The translations under genes and the position numbers were made by a program. A stretch of 64,000 bases of DNA from Gonatopus flavifemur (Eukaryota; Arthropoda; Insecta; Hymenoptera; Dryinidae), in contig JAFFJZ010000001.1 of the NCBI GenBank assembly GCA_018340375.1, positions 19,176,001 to 19,240,000 on the forward strand. Reading direction: 5' to 3'. A model generated the notes under the pieces. The model searched no databases. It worked only from the letters and a program-made list of their open reading frames with translations, and was not told the origin of the DNA. Positions 23,869-33,800 of this stretch are shown one piece after another. The number at the start of each line of letters is the position of its first letter. Within the stretch, counting starts at the first letter, position 1.

Positions 23869-23971
23869 AAATTGGAATAATTAAGCAGTAATAATAAATA
23901 CAAGTGCATACATTGTAAACCAAATTTGATTTAAAAGTGCGTAGTAAGTCAAAGATCGATCTCGTGAATTA

Positions 23972-24280
23972 GTGTTCACTAAACATCGATGATCGATGGC
24001 ACATCGATGTGTCATCCAATAAACGGGTATCGATGTTTGACATCGCGAACATCGATGCTGCTAGGATCTGATTGGTTGTTATTTTACCAATAAAAATTTT
24101 GGGATCTAGCGCCATTTCAAATTCAACATAATCCCATTCAATTGTTCTTAGTTGATGTCTTGATGTTTCAATGTTTCTTACAAAAAACATTGGAACATCA
24201 ACCAGGTCGATGTTACATCGTTAAACGATGTAAAACATCGATGTCAGGCGATGTTGTTATCGTCGATGTTTAGTGAACAC
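23972..24280. mobile_element. TA-flanked MITE (GTGTTCACTAAACATCGATG ends)
   Basis: 309 bp with terminal inverted repeats GTGTTCACTAAACATCGA and complement, flanked by TA (23970-23971, 24281-24282). The interior repeats CATCGATG words many times. Tc1/mariner-type by its duplication. Confidence 0.88.
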
Positions 24281-24409
24281 TATCATGAATGTCTCGGAAA
24301 GCATTTAGGAATCGATATAGGCTGTAAGCCAATCAACGACGAGCATATATAAGAAAACACTGGCGTATGGGCTAATGCCTATGGATCTTTGAAGATCCGA
24401 AGCACCAAT

Positions 24410-24600
24410 TATAACCTGAACCTGAACCTGATTAATGAATGCGCAGATACTCCATCGAGCTTGTACGCGATTTCATACGCTTACGTGAGAAGTGTTCATT
24501 GGATATATCGAAAATTCCCTGCTACAGTTAGCGATGGCACAGCCAGCGCCTCCAGGGCAAGTTTCGGACAGGTGAAACACGGGATTGAGTCAATCCAGGG
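24410..24600. mobile_element. Right half of the hAT MITE interrupted by the LINE
   Basis: Resumes GATTAATGAATGCGCAGATA and runs to CACGGGATTG, collinear with 41050-41215. Together with 20529-20790 it brackets the LINE. The right terminus has diverged. Confidence 0.65.
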
Positions 24601-24973
24601 TTGTTAGAGTAAAATACATGATGTATTATACACAGTTTTTGACACGTAAAAAAATATGTATTTTACGTTAAAGAATCGAGAGTAATTTACACACGTATTT
24701 TACACCCGCGAAATTCAAAATTCAGAAAATTGCATTTCTACATATTTTATAAAGTTGAATCAATAATTTATAAGTTTTCAGTTAATTGTCGGGAAAAAGA
24801 ATAATAATTATCATTTCAAATTCAAATCTGAATGAGAACATTGAGTTTTCAATCCATAACGTATAAACAGTGGGTTCACTTAATCCTTTTAATGTTCAGA
24901 AGAATATTTCTCACATATTTATCCACTTGAAAATGTTCCCGATCAATTGACAATGAATTGGCATTGGGAGGTA

Positions 24974-25117
24974 GACCTCCGTTGTCACGTAGGTCCGTTA
25001 GCCCGAATTTTTCTGATCAGTTGGAAACTAGTATTTTCCGTTAATTTCCCTAAAAACTACTAGTTTTGAATCAATAAGCAAATTTCGGGATAACGGACCT
25101 TCGGGACAATGGAGGTC
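24974..25117. mobile_element. TA-flanked foldback MITE (GACCTCC ends)
   Basis: Ends GACCTCCGTTGTC and GACAATGGAGGTC, with TA at 24972-24973 and 25118-25119. An inner complementary pair (GGTCCGTTA/TAACGGACC) extends the arms. Confidence 0.8.
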
Positions 25118-25161
25118 TACAGCATTGGGGAACTATCGGAAGGGAGAAAAGAAAACCTCTG

Positions 25162-25431
25162 ATAACACACGAAGAATTCTTTTTCAAAAATAAGAATAGT
25201 ATTCTTCAAGAAATCTTTTCGAACTAATGAATCCGTAAAGAGCTTTGAAGGAGTTCCATGTTTGAGGCGTTAACAAGTTCTTTGAGGGTACTAAAGCAAT
25301 ACTTCCAATATTGTCAAAGAACTCGTTAATGTCCGAAAAATTGACCTTTTCCAGAGCTGTTTATGAATTCGTTGATTCGAAAAGAGTTGAAGAATTTTAT
25401 TCTTTTTTTTAAAAAGAATTCTTCGTGTTAT
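25162..25431. mobile_element. Foldback MITE (AACACGAAGAATTC family)
   Basis: Arms CACGAAGAATTCTTTTTC and AAAAAGAATTCTTCGTG, about 22 bp, around a 225-bp interior. First of three adjacent hairpins sharing AAGAATTCTT words. Confidence 0.7.
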
Positions 25432-25432
25432 C

Positions 25433-25530
25433 CCAGATAGCACAAGAATTCTTAAAGAGTTCTTCATGAATAAATTGTATTCTTTAAGACCTCTTTAAGA
25501 ATTCTTGTGCTATCTGAGATCTGGGACGTT
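25433..25530. mobile_element. 98-bp palindromic MITE
   Basis: CCCAGATAGCACAAGAATTC pairs with GAATTCTTGTGCTATCTGAG over about 40 bp per arm. Related hairpins lie at 25551-25641 and about 40780-40930. Confidence 0.8.
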
Positions 25531-25550
25531 TTTCTACAGTATTAGAATGT

Positions 25551-25641
25551 ACCCATACAGCATACCAGTTTGGAAAGAGTTCGCAAAGAATTCATTATGA
25601 ATTTTTGAGAATTCTTTTTCAACTCCTGTGCTGTGTGGGTG
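25551..25641. mobile_element. 91-bp palindromic MITE
   Basis: Starts ACCCATACAGCA and ends TGCTGTGTGGGT, with an AAGAATTC core. Arms are imperfect. Confidence 0.65.
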
Positions 25642-26967
25642 GCCTACCTTATTAATAATTAAACATTAATAACAGGCGTTCAATCAATCGAAAAGTATCA
25701 TCCATTCATAAACTGTAAGTCACATAACCTGAATTATTTGAAAATTGAGTATTAAAGTTTATGTATTGCTGAGAATAAGCAATAAAGTCAATTACCAACT
25801 AAAATTGAGTATTTTACGTTTTTTACATATGAGGTGTAATTTACATGATGTATTTTACACTTTTCTACATGTAATGTAAAACACCGTTAGAATCGTATAT
25901 TTTAACATCCCTAGGGATTGTCAGTGACCTGGTCATGTACAAAAATATATCTTAGTTTATTTTCACTTCATAGTATAAAATTGACCAATCGATCCAGCGT
26001 TAACAGCCCCGCGAGTCGTTGGAATCTGATTTGTTATTTTGACCCAATAAATATACCATGTCAATTGTATGGAGATAACAATCGCGATCCCTATATCTGA
26101 CTTCGTGGTTCAAATGAGGCTTCTAGAGATGCCCAAAGTCTTGAGAAGCTCAATTTACTCCCTGTAACCTACATGCAGAAGTGACCAGCTATGTATAATT
26201 TCTCCATTTTTCTCCGTTAGTTCGACCCATCAGTGTTTTATTAAAAAGAGTTAGCAATTTGAAAATCGGTCACCGTGTACACGGTACATTACCAGTGAAA
26301 TACAGGCGAAATACTGTAATTTACCTCGAAAATCATGTGGTTTAGGTATTCTACATCGTGAATTAAATGACTATCGAAAATATTTTATGACACGTAGATT
26401 TCCATCCTTGGTGCTAGTGGAGTTTTCCGGAGTGTTTGACCAGAGAGAAAATGAGAGGGCTCACGGGCACCTTTTCACTGATAGTTAAAGTTCCACCGGC
26501 CCTCTGACGGTTGGATCATGGAAGTTGACACACTGCAATTTTATTTTTTAATACTACAAAATCGCGCATTTCTTTTGTATACTTTTCCACACGTATTTGA
26601 TTAAAATGATTTTATGTATCGATTTTGAATGCATATAATTTTTCATCATCATGAATAAGAAAAATGAAAAATGAGAGAGGGGGTTGATGGATCAGGTTCC
26701 GTGTTCCATCCGATAAGAGGGCGCTTCAATGTTTACTATCGATGGAACCCCGGCCGTGAGCTCTCTCATCTTCCCTCTGGTTTGACCAAGGGCATCTGGG
26801 GCATGAAGTACGGATTCCTATTGGTTCATTTCACGCGCATGACGCCCCGGGTCACACACTTCGGAAAGTTCCAGTATCCCCGTCGATTGTGGATCAGTGA
26901 TGCCAGATATTTCGAGATCCAACGGCCTACGTGCAATCAAATACTTCTGTTGATCGGAACGACCAAT
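25642..26967. other. Intergenic, no gene recognised
   Basis: AT-rich, with degenerate TTTTACA/TGTAAAA words that pair loosely with 24600-24660. No coding exon or resolved element boundary seen. Confidence 0.35.
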
Positions 26968-27257
26968 GGAACCTTCCGAAGTAGCTGATCCAAGTGATCC
27001 GGATCACTTTCCAACCAATCAAACTGCTTGAAAAGTGATCCGAATCCAGTGCCGGATTAATGGTTATCGAGGCCCCTGGGCGCTTGAGCATATGAGGCCC
27101 CTTGTAAGGAAATTGTTTTAGGGTATTCTCTTTTTTTTAACTTTGAAAAATCTGAGACCCTCCCAGGAGCTCGAGGCCCCTGGCCCAGGCCCATCTAGGC
27201 CCATACATTAATCCGGCACTGTCCGGATCACTTGCATCAGCTATTTCGGAAGGCTCC
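26968..27257. mobile_element. Foldback MITE (GGAACCTTCCGAAGTAG family), interrupted
   Basis: Outer ends GGAACCTTCCGAAGTAGCTG and its complement. The middle is split by a 175-bp hAT element at 27047-27221. Other members: 27398-27513 and a minimal copy at 38355-38409. Confidence 0.8.
27047..27221. mobile_element. 175-bp hAT-type MITE nested in the preceding element
   Basis: Ends CAGTGCCGGATTAATG and CATTAATCCGGCACTG. The 8-bp flanks TCCGAATC and TCCGGATC (27039-27046, 27222-27229) match at 7 of 8 positions, as expected for an ageing hAT duplication. Confidence 0.85.
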
Positions 27258-27347
27258 TATATGTTCCGGTCTCTGTGCTCTTGCTCCTTTGTTTTTGGTA
27301 ATACAGTTCTGGATATCAATCAGCGTGGTCAGAACAAGTCGTTCAGC

Positions 27348-27607
27348 CAGCGTTGCCAGTATTCCCTAGAAAAATCTTCAGCATCTGATGATTGTTTATG
27401 GAGCCTTCCGAAGTAGCTGATCCAAGTGATCCGGATCGCTTTTCAAGCATTTTGATTGGTTGGGGAGTGATCCGGATCACTTGGATCAGTTACTTCGGGA
27501 GGCTCCTATTTCTTGTACAACCGGTCAATCATATTTTCAATTTGAAAAGAAATGACCAATGCCAAAAAATCTGAAGATTTTTCTAGGGAATACTGGCATC
27601 ATGCTCT
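27348..27607. mobile_element. hAT-type foldback MITE (CAGCGTTGCCA family), interrupted, right end lost
   Basis: Sister of the 147-bp elements at 8924 and 39908. It carries a 116-bp insertion (27398-27513). Its right end stops at GGCATCA and runs into the next element, so no duplication remains. Confidence 0.85.
27398..27513. mobile_element. 116-bp foldback MITE inserted in a hAT MITE
   Basis: GGAGCCTTCCGAAGTAGCTG pairs with the complementary right end. Flanked by TAT on both sides; the uninterrupted sister at 39908-40054 reads GTTATTTC at this point, giving an empty site. Confidence 0.8.
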
Positions 27608-27939
27608 CCCATTCATCGGAATGGACTACCGGGACAGAACAAAACTTTCAGTGACATTCTAGTGTCCTCGTTCCGTTTCTTCGAAGTCGTATACCTTGTC
27701 GCACATGATCCGGAACGATTACGACCGGAATGAACATTGACCAATCATTACTCGGATTTCTTTTAGCAGGTTCTAACAGAAAGCTATAAACCAAGTTGCA
27801 TTAGTTATGATAATATTCCATTCCAGTAAATTCCGGTCCATGGGAGAGCAGGGCGACTGAATTGAACAGAACGTATAAGAACCTGGAATTCTGCTGAGAT
27901 CACTGTCCGTTCCAATAGAATATGCATGGGAGAGCACCC
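27602..27939. mobile_element. PIF/Harbinger-like MITE, GGGTGGTCTCCC family (copy 1, left tip lost)
   Basis: Inverted relative of 28189-28673. The right end is GGGAGAGCACCC followed by TAA (27940-27942); the left tip is truncated at the junction with the previous element. Internal CCATGGGAGAGCAGGGCGAC matches the copy 2 interior. Confidence 0.75.
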
Positions 27940-27978
27940 TAAGTGAATTACCTCAAGTAATTTACTACGCCATCAGTG

Positions 27979-28150
27979 CCAGTAATCCCGACACACAAAT
28001 GGCCCGAATTTCAATGTCCTGAAATTCGCTGATCCGTCAATTTCTATTAATTTACTAGGTGTTCTTCGAGAACTGACCGATCAGCGAATTTCGGAACATT
28101 GAAATTTGGGTCGACTGCCCTTCGGGCTATTCGTGTGTCGGGATTTCTGG
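27979..28150. mobile_element. Foldback MITE (CCAGTAATCCCGACACAC ends)
   Basis: Terminal arms AATCCCGACACACAAATGGC and complement, plus inner AATTCGCTGATC/GATCAGCGAATT. It sits between two inverted copies of another family. A fragment with CGACACACAAATGGCCCGAA recurs at about 38427. Confidence 0.8.
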
Positions 28151-28188
28151 TAGCTACCCTGAAAGAGTTTTGGTAACATCTTGTCTTA

Positions 28189-28673
28189 GGGTGGTCTCCC
28201 ATGCATCGGAATATTCTATTGGAACGGAACGGTGATCTCAGCAGAATTTCAGTGTCTTATACGTTCCGTTCAATTCAGTCGCCCTGCTCTCCCATGGACC
28301 GGAATGTGTTGGAACGGAATATTATAATCAATGAAATTTGGTTTATAGCTTTCTGGTGGAACCTGCCAAAAGAAATCCGAGTAATAATGGGTCAATTTTC
28401 ATCCCGGTCGTAATCGTTCCGGATCATGTGCGACAAGGTATACGATTTCGAAGGGACGGAACGGGGACTACAATAGGTTTGTTCGTTCTATGTGCCCTGA
28501 GTTGCTCCAACTTGTACCAAACCAATCATTTCGTTGCTTAAACTGGAAGTAGCGAATCCAAAATACTTGGGGCGAGTTGGGGTAACTTGGGACATCGGTA
28601 AACGAACTTAGCTATTGTCACTGAAAGTTTTGTTCCGTTCCGGTGGTCTATTCCGATGCATGGGAGAGCAGCC
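28189..28673. mobile_element. PIF/Harbinger-like MITE, GGGTGGTCTCCC family (copy 2), interrupted
   Basis: Starts GGGTGGTCTCCCATGCATCG and ends GGGAGAGCAGCC, flanked by TTA (28186-28188, 28674-28676). A 137-bp TA-type MITE interrupts it at 28476-28612. Confidence 0.85.
28476..28612. mobile_element. 137-bp MITE, GCTAAGTTCG family (copy 2, inverted, nested)
   Basis: Same length as the copies at 9089 and 39444. TA on both sides (28474-28475, 28613-28614). The empty site is seen in the sister element near 27650-27665. Confidence 0.9.
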
Positions 28674-28695
28674 TTATTCGCACATGACTAAAAAC

Positions 28696-28955
28696 CAGTG
28701 TCGGACTGGCTTGTATCAAGGCCCCCGACTGGAAATTATTTCGGGTCCCCTAGACGGGACATACTGAATGCTCCCGATTGCGAAAGCTCTTGGCCTCAGG
28801 GGCCATGAATCAACCAATAGGAGTGCATTATCAAAGCCTCAGGGGCTATGAATGTCTGCAATCGGAAACATCAACTCTTGGAAAAATCAAGATTTCATCA
28901 TACTTCCTACCAAAAAAATAGGAAACTGAAAACTGAATGGGCCCCTGAATACCTA
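28696..28955. mobile_element. hAT-like MITE fragment (CAGTGTCGGACTGG end)
   Basis: The left end CAGTGTCGGACTGGCTTG is the inverse of the GCCAGTCCAACACTG terminus at about 20700. Shared interior words include AAATCTTGATTTTTCC and CCCGTCTAGGGG. The right end is not resolved. Confidence 0.6.
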
Positions 28956-28956
28956 A

Positions 28957-29424
28957 GGCCCGCGTCACGTGGAGCCAGGGATGAGTTCTGTGCGCATGCG
29001 ATAAGTAATATGCGTTAACTATGCGCGGATTATGCATAAAACATGTAGAATACGCAGAAAACGCATAAAACAGTGTAAAATTAATTCCGACTTGGAATTC
29101 AAAAGTCAGAATATATGAAATAGATATTCATGAGTGTTGAAATAGTAAACAAAACATAGTTTCCAAATTATGACCCAACTTGACCATAAAAGAAGATGAT
29201 GCAGAAAACCCCCTTTAGTTATCTGCATGAGTTCTATGCGCACATTATTCCTTGCATAAAACCTACCATATTATGCGTACCCAGCCCTGCGTGGAGCTGA
29301 AAAAGGGCGGAGGGAGGAACGCGGAACCTTCGGTTGAAGAGGGAGGCAAATATTCACCTCTCTCTTTAACCAAGGGTTCTGCGTTTCGCTTTCCGCTCTT
29401 TCTCAGCTCCATGTGGCGCGGGCC
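28957..29424. mobile_element. PIF/Harbinger-type MITE (GGCCCGCG ends), carrying a nested hAT MITE
   Basis: Ends GGCCCGCGTCACGTGGAGC and GCTCCATGTGGCGCGGGCC, flanked by TAA (28954-28956, 29425-29427). Interrupted by 28976-29289. A diverged relative ends at about 42244 with CACGGGCCTAA. Confidence 0.85.
28976..29289. mobile_element. 314-bp hAT-type MITE, duplication CGTGGAGC
   Basis: Ends CAGGGATGAGTTCTG and CCCAGCCCTG, with a perfect 8-bp duplication CGTGGAGC (28968-28975, 29290-29297). Sister of 11040-11500; at the position where that copy carries a palindrome this one reads GCGCGGATTATGCAT. Confidence 0.93.
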
Positions 29425-29639
29425 TAAGGCTGGCGTCCTCTTCGAAATGCACATGTTTTTGGTGAGAAATTTCTTTTCCATCGTCAATGGTTCATGAAAT
29501 ATAAATTCAGAAGTGAGAATGTCAATTTCCTCAACCCAAAATCAATATATTTTGGATTACCAACATTTTTCTCCTCCCGTTGGTCTCATTGGGAAGGCTC
29601 TTCTTTTCGCAATCCCCACTCGAGTTCAAATGACCAATG

Positions 29640-30041
29640 AACAACGTGAAGCGAGACAGCGTCGGATTGGTCGAGTCCCATATCGAAGAACTCTATAAAT
29701 AGTGACCCCTAAGGAGAACCGGCATTCGATCGTGGAGTGTCTAACCGTACACAAGTAGTGGGTGCTCTCGACACCCTGCGGGAGTAGAGAGTAGTTAGTT
29801 ATCTTTCGACTGATTGAAGAATCGGAAAGGGAAAGTTCCTAATATTCGATTGGTCAAAAAGATAACCCACTCCCCATCACTTCCTTGGTATCGGAAGCAC
29901 CCAGCGAGGACGGTGGTGGGAACAGAAGCAGCGAGCCATCAATCCAGTTTCGTCACCTATCCAAATCACACGCGCTTCAAGGTTCGTGTGGTGCAGTTGG
30001 GAGCTGAGAATCATTCGGAGCGGTCAGTCGTCGCCAAGCGG
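29640..30041 (+). promoter_or_regulatory. Promoter-like block and putative non-coding first exon
   Basis: A direct CCAAT (about 29631) and an inverted one (ATTGG, about 29666) precede TATAAATA at 29694-29701. A plausible start lies about 30 bp on (GGCATTCGATCG). The following 320 bp are less AT-rich than the surroundings, have no ATG ORF of note, and end at a strong donor (CGG/GTGAGT, 30042). I infer a Pol II transcription unit; no downstream coding exon could be identified. An LTR was considered, but no repeat partner or retroviral-type ORF is present. Confidence 0.4.
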
Positions 30042-30660
30042 GTGAGTTTATTCATGTAAATAGTTCAGATGTTATTGAAAAAAAAATTTTACTTGAACAA
30101 TTCGATGCCTTAACATTGCATGATGTTGAGGGAAAGAATTGTTCCGCAAATTTGATCACGAACTACATTTTCTTCAAATATTATGTAATGATAGTAACAG
30201 TGATGAATGATTCAATCAAAAATGTATACTTATCAGTTCACTTGTTTCAAACCGATGGTAATATCACGTGTTTAACAGAGCGGAGGGGATGCATATCGAT
30301 ATTAACACAGGCCTCTCGGGTGGGTGGCAGATAATCGTCGGCTTTCCAATCACAAGCTATAATCGGGGACGGTAGAAGGAGCAGCAGAATCGGGTCGGCA
30401 GTCTACTGTTGTCGCCGATTCAATTGAGTGAGCAGTCGTCGCCAAACAGGTGAGTTCAATTCGTTCAGGTCTCATTGAATATAGTTCAATATAATAATCC
30501 GATGTTTCAACGCTGCATAATGTTGAGGAAGGGAATTGGTTTGCCAATTCAATAACGAAGTACATTCCCTTCAGAAATTATGTCATGCTAGTAAACAATG
30601 ATGAATAATTGTATTTCAAATGTTTATTCATGAGTTCACGAGTCTTGATCCAATATTTGT
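30020..30660 (+). repeat. Tandem duplication of an exon-donor-intron module
   Basis: Units at about 30024-30257 and 30429-30656 align collinearly. Each begins CAGTCGTCGCCAA followed by a GTGAGTT donor, then shares TTCGATGCC/TCCGATGTT, GTTGAGG and AACGAAGTACATT-type words. Period about 405 bp, by eye 65-75% identity. A third, weaker unit may follow at about 30670-30900. Confidence 0.5.
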
Positions 30661-31184
30661 ATTGTTTGTTTAGCAACTCGAAGGGTACTCGCGTCTTTGC
30701 TGTTCGACGACGGGTGGTAGATATTTGGTTCCATTTTTCTTTTTATTATCAATCCTGTGGAGGATGTTGTGTGGTTTGACATTATTTGATTCAATTCGAC
30801 AAATGAAAATGTGTGGGCTTTGATTATAAACTACATTCATGATTGATGAATTAACCACACCACTTTTGAAGCAGACGAACTGCATGGGTATAATTTTCAC
30901 TCGAAAATGACCAGTCTAGAGGCAAAAGATGGTTAATAAAACCTCCCTCATCGATTTGTTCTTCTTTCATATATTTCATCACTTTAGAGTCTGATGTTTT
31001 TGTTTTCCGCGTAATTTCCAAATCATATTCGCGTTTCGATTTTCATGCGTCACGGAATTTTTCCTGATATAAATCTTCTTGAAATGTTTGGGGAGAAATT
31101 CATGAAAGAAATAATTCGGCACGAGGACGCGCGTGCAGGGATAGATCAAGGTTAAGAACAGATAATCATTTTACAATGCCCACG

Positions 31185-32010
31185 GAAGGGATATAATATT
31201 TGATATGAAAAATTATAACTCGTATCGAATAATATGTTCCATCCATGAGGAAAAAAGACATTTCGACTCGCGTTAGGAATGAAATTCGATAATGCGATAC
31301 TCAAAATGAATGTGAAATTTGATACAAATCATTGGTTTATATCTAATACTATATTCAATTCATGTGGAAAAGGGGCATTCGGTTGAATAAATTATCCTGG
31401 TCAATGTTTTCTCGTTAAAGGGAAGCTTTGTGATAGTTTGGAGAGACCAGAAGTCTATTCCTCTCTAGAATAAAAATCTCCGATACCAAAATTTATCTCC
31501 GAGGTCGGGGAAAAACTTGGTTTCTATGTTTTCCTTCCTCTCTTTTTATTTATGTGGTAGTGTATCTGTTTATCTTTTTGTGTCATCGTCCTTTCCAGTT
31601 TATGGCGGCCCCCTTTCTATGTGGCCGTCTTTTTGTTTTCTTTTTTCTCTTTCCTTCTGTATTACCCTTTCTTCTCCCTCACTCTCTGTCCCTTTGTCCG
31701 TCTGTCTAAATATCAACGGAAGGAGAATCGCGTGTACCTGATGTTTATATTTTCTGGTCGGAGAGAAATTCGTTCCGCGATGCCTAGAAGGAATATAATA
31801 TTTGTTACGAAGGATTGAAATTCGTATCGAATAATGTATTCTATTCGTAAAGGAAACGGCACTTTGAGTCGCGTTGAAAAAGAAATGTGATAATGCAACG
31901 CTCAAAATGGATATAAGATTTGATACAAACTATTAGTTTACAACGAATACTATACTCTATTTATCTGGAAGAGCGCATCCAGAAAAACAAACTATTTTGA
32001 CATAACGTAG
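31185..32010. repeat. Degenerate direct repeat, period about 600 bp
   Basis: Blocks 31185-31400 and 31785-32010 share, in order, ATATAATATTTG, CGTATCGAATAAT, CTCAAAATG and TTTGATACAAA with spacing kept. Between them lies a pyrimidine-rich tract. Confidence 0.5.
31517..31705. repeat. Polypyrimidine tract
   Basis: About 190 bp dominated by T and C on the plus strand (TTTTCTTTTTTCTCTTTCC and similar). The ORFs crossing it are low-complexity artefacts. Confidence 0.7.
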
Positions 32011-33800
32011 CGTGATGCTTTGATTTTCAAATGTTATCTATATCATCTAGATTCAAGGATGTTCCGTATATTGGAGAAATATTTGCAGATATTTTCTGAA
32101 ATATATCATCACACCCTTGTATTTTTAGGATTAGAAATCTATAATGGAATGGATGTGAGTGCATGTGCATGTTCATGTGTGTTTTCTACTAACATCAAAA
32201 TTTTATTCCACGTTATAATTATTCTTAAATCCAGATGAATTCGCGGTATCTTTCTTCGTTCGTATCATTATCAATATATATTTAATCGTCGACAGAATCA
32301 TTAGAACGTGGAAAACAATCTGAAGACATAGCAGTGGGCCCTGCTGTTTTTTCCGATTCAGTTCACCTACTTTTAAGTATTTTCAGTTTCATATTATCAT
32401 CCCCTCAATTTCGTTCCATTCATCAGACTTCTCCCACGACTCGTAGAGTTTTTTGTATAAAAAGTTGCCTTGTTTTTTTGAATTCATGATGAAGTGTGGT
32501 ATGAAATCTAACTTCCGATTAAGATGAATGAAACGAGGTTGAGATGGAAAATATCTGCAATCATTTCTCCATACAACGGCATGAATCAATTCCGTTGAAT
32601 CGACCAAGCACATGATATTCGGAGCATTGGAATATAAAAAAAACGTGCTCTAAAAAAATCCCCAAATATATTTACCTCGGAGGAACAAATATTCACCAGT
32701 CAATCGATTCAACTGAAATTAATATGGGACCACCGTGGGAAATCGGATAATTCAAAAATTAGATACGCACGTTCGCGAAAATCATGAGTTTTCAATGTAT
32801 TCATCCTTCTTCATCCAATCGCTCTGGATGGATTAGGCTGGAACTCATATGGGATCATCATCCCCTCAATCTACAACTCTTGTGATAATTTTATCGAGCC
32901 CGGGGCGTAGAACGGAAGATATGCGCGTTCGCAGTCCGTTGCCAGACAAATAGACAGACAAAGAGACAGACGCGGAACCAATATTTTTCCCGGAGCCCAG
33001 AGAAACATTTCGGTCCAAGGAATTCTGATTTTGGAGACGGAAAAGTTTTTGGTCTCCGGAAATTATCACATAGCTGCCCTCTGACGAGGAAGCAAAACAT
33101 TCAGGAGTGGACGGAACACAGAGGATTACACACGATACGGAAGAAGAGACCCTATTTGTTCTCCTCTTCCGAATCCAAATGGTGTGTGGGAATGGTTTTG
33201 AAATTGAACATGAATATTTCACAAATGCGTCAAAGAGAGTTTTGTTGTGGGAAATTTTCAATTGAAGAAAATTTGAAAGATACAGAGATCATGTGGGTAG
33301 GTAAACTTGTGCAAAATGTAAGGAAACAGAATCCAAAGTTGATTTTAATTCCATACTGTATTCGATTCCTTCTCGGTTTACCTAATGTTGCCTCTAGGCT
33401 TGGTCATTAAATCGAGTGCATGGAACAATAATGTTTCTTCTTTCAGCGCACATAAACAACGAAGTGTGCGATTCGTTCTTTATGTGGCATACCTTTTGGG
33501 GTTTTATTGATGCTAAATTGTCTGTAATATGTTTGTATATTTGTTCTTTGGAAATAACTCGATGAGAATTTATTCAGGTAACTACATCGCGGTAATCGTG
33601 ACATCGGTTTGAGTAGAACAAAACATATGATAAAATTAGAGGGAAACTTTGACGACTTCCGTTTTTAAAATCAATCACTTCGCATCTCACTCACTACCGA
33701 GCTATATTCGTGAATTTCCCCAATAGACGCGCGATAATCACGATTTCGCGTTCAGTGAGACGAATGTAACGTCAGAAAGAACTTCAGGACCGTAACCGAA
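32011..33800. other. Non-coding, no gene or MITE recognised
   Basis: Mixed-composition sequence in the MITE-free island. Short ORFs on both strands (for example 32866-33261 minus) have no recognisable domains. Confidence 0.35.

Noticed and set aside
27602..28673. Large segmental inverted duplication
   Set aside because: Both arms have their own MITE-type ends and TAA/TTA flanks, so two insertions of the same family in opposite orientation explain it better.
29640..30041. TATA/CCAAT block as a retroviral-type LTR
   Set aside because: No second LTR, no primer-binding site and no gag/pol reading frame in the following kilobases.
31517..31905. Overlapping ORFs on both strands
   Set aside because: They cover a polypyrimidine tract; composition is low-complexity and no domain is seen.
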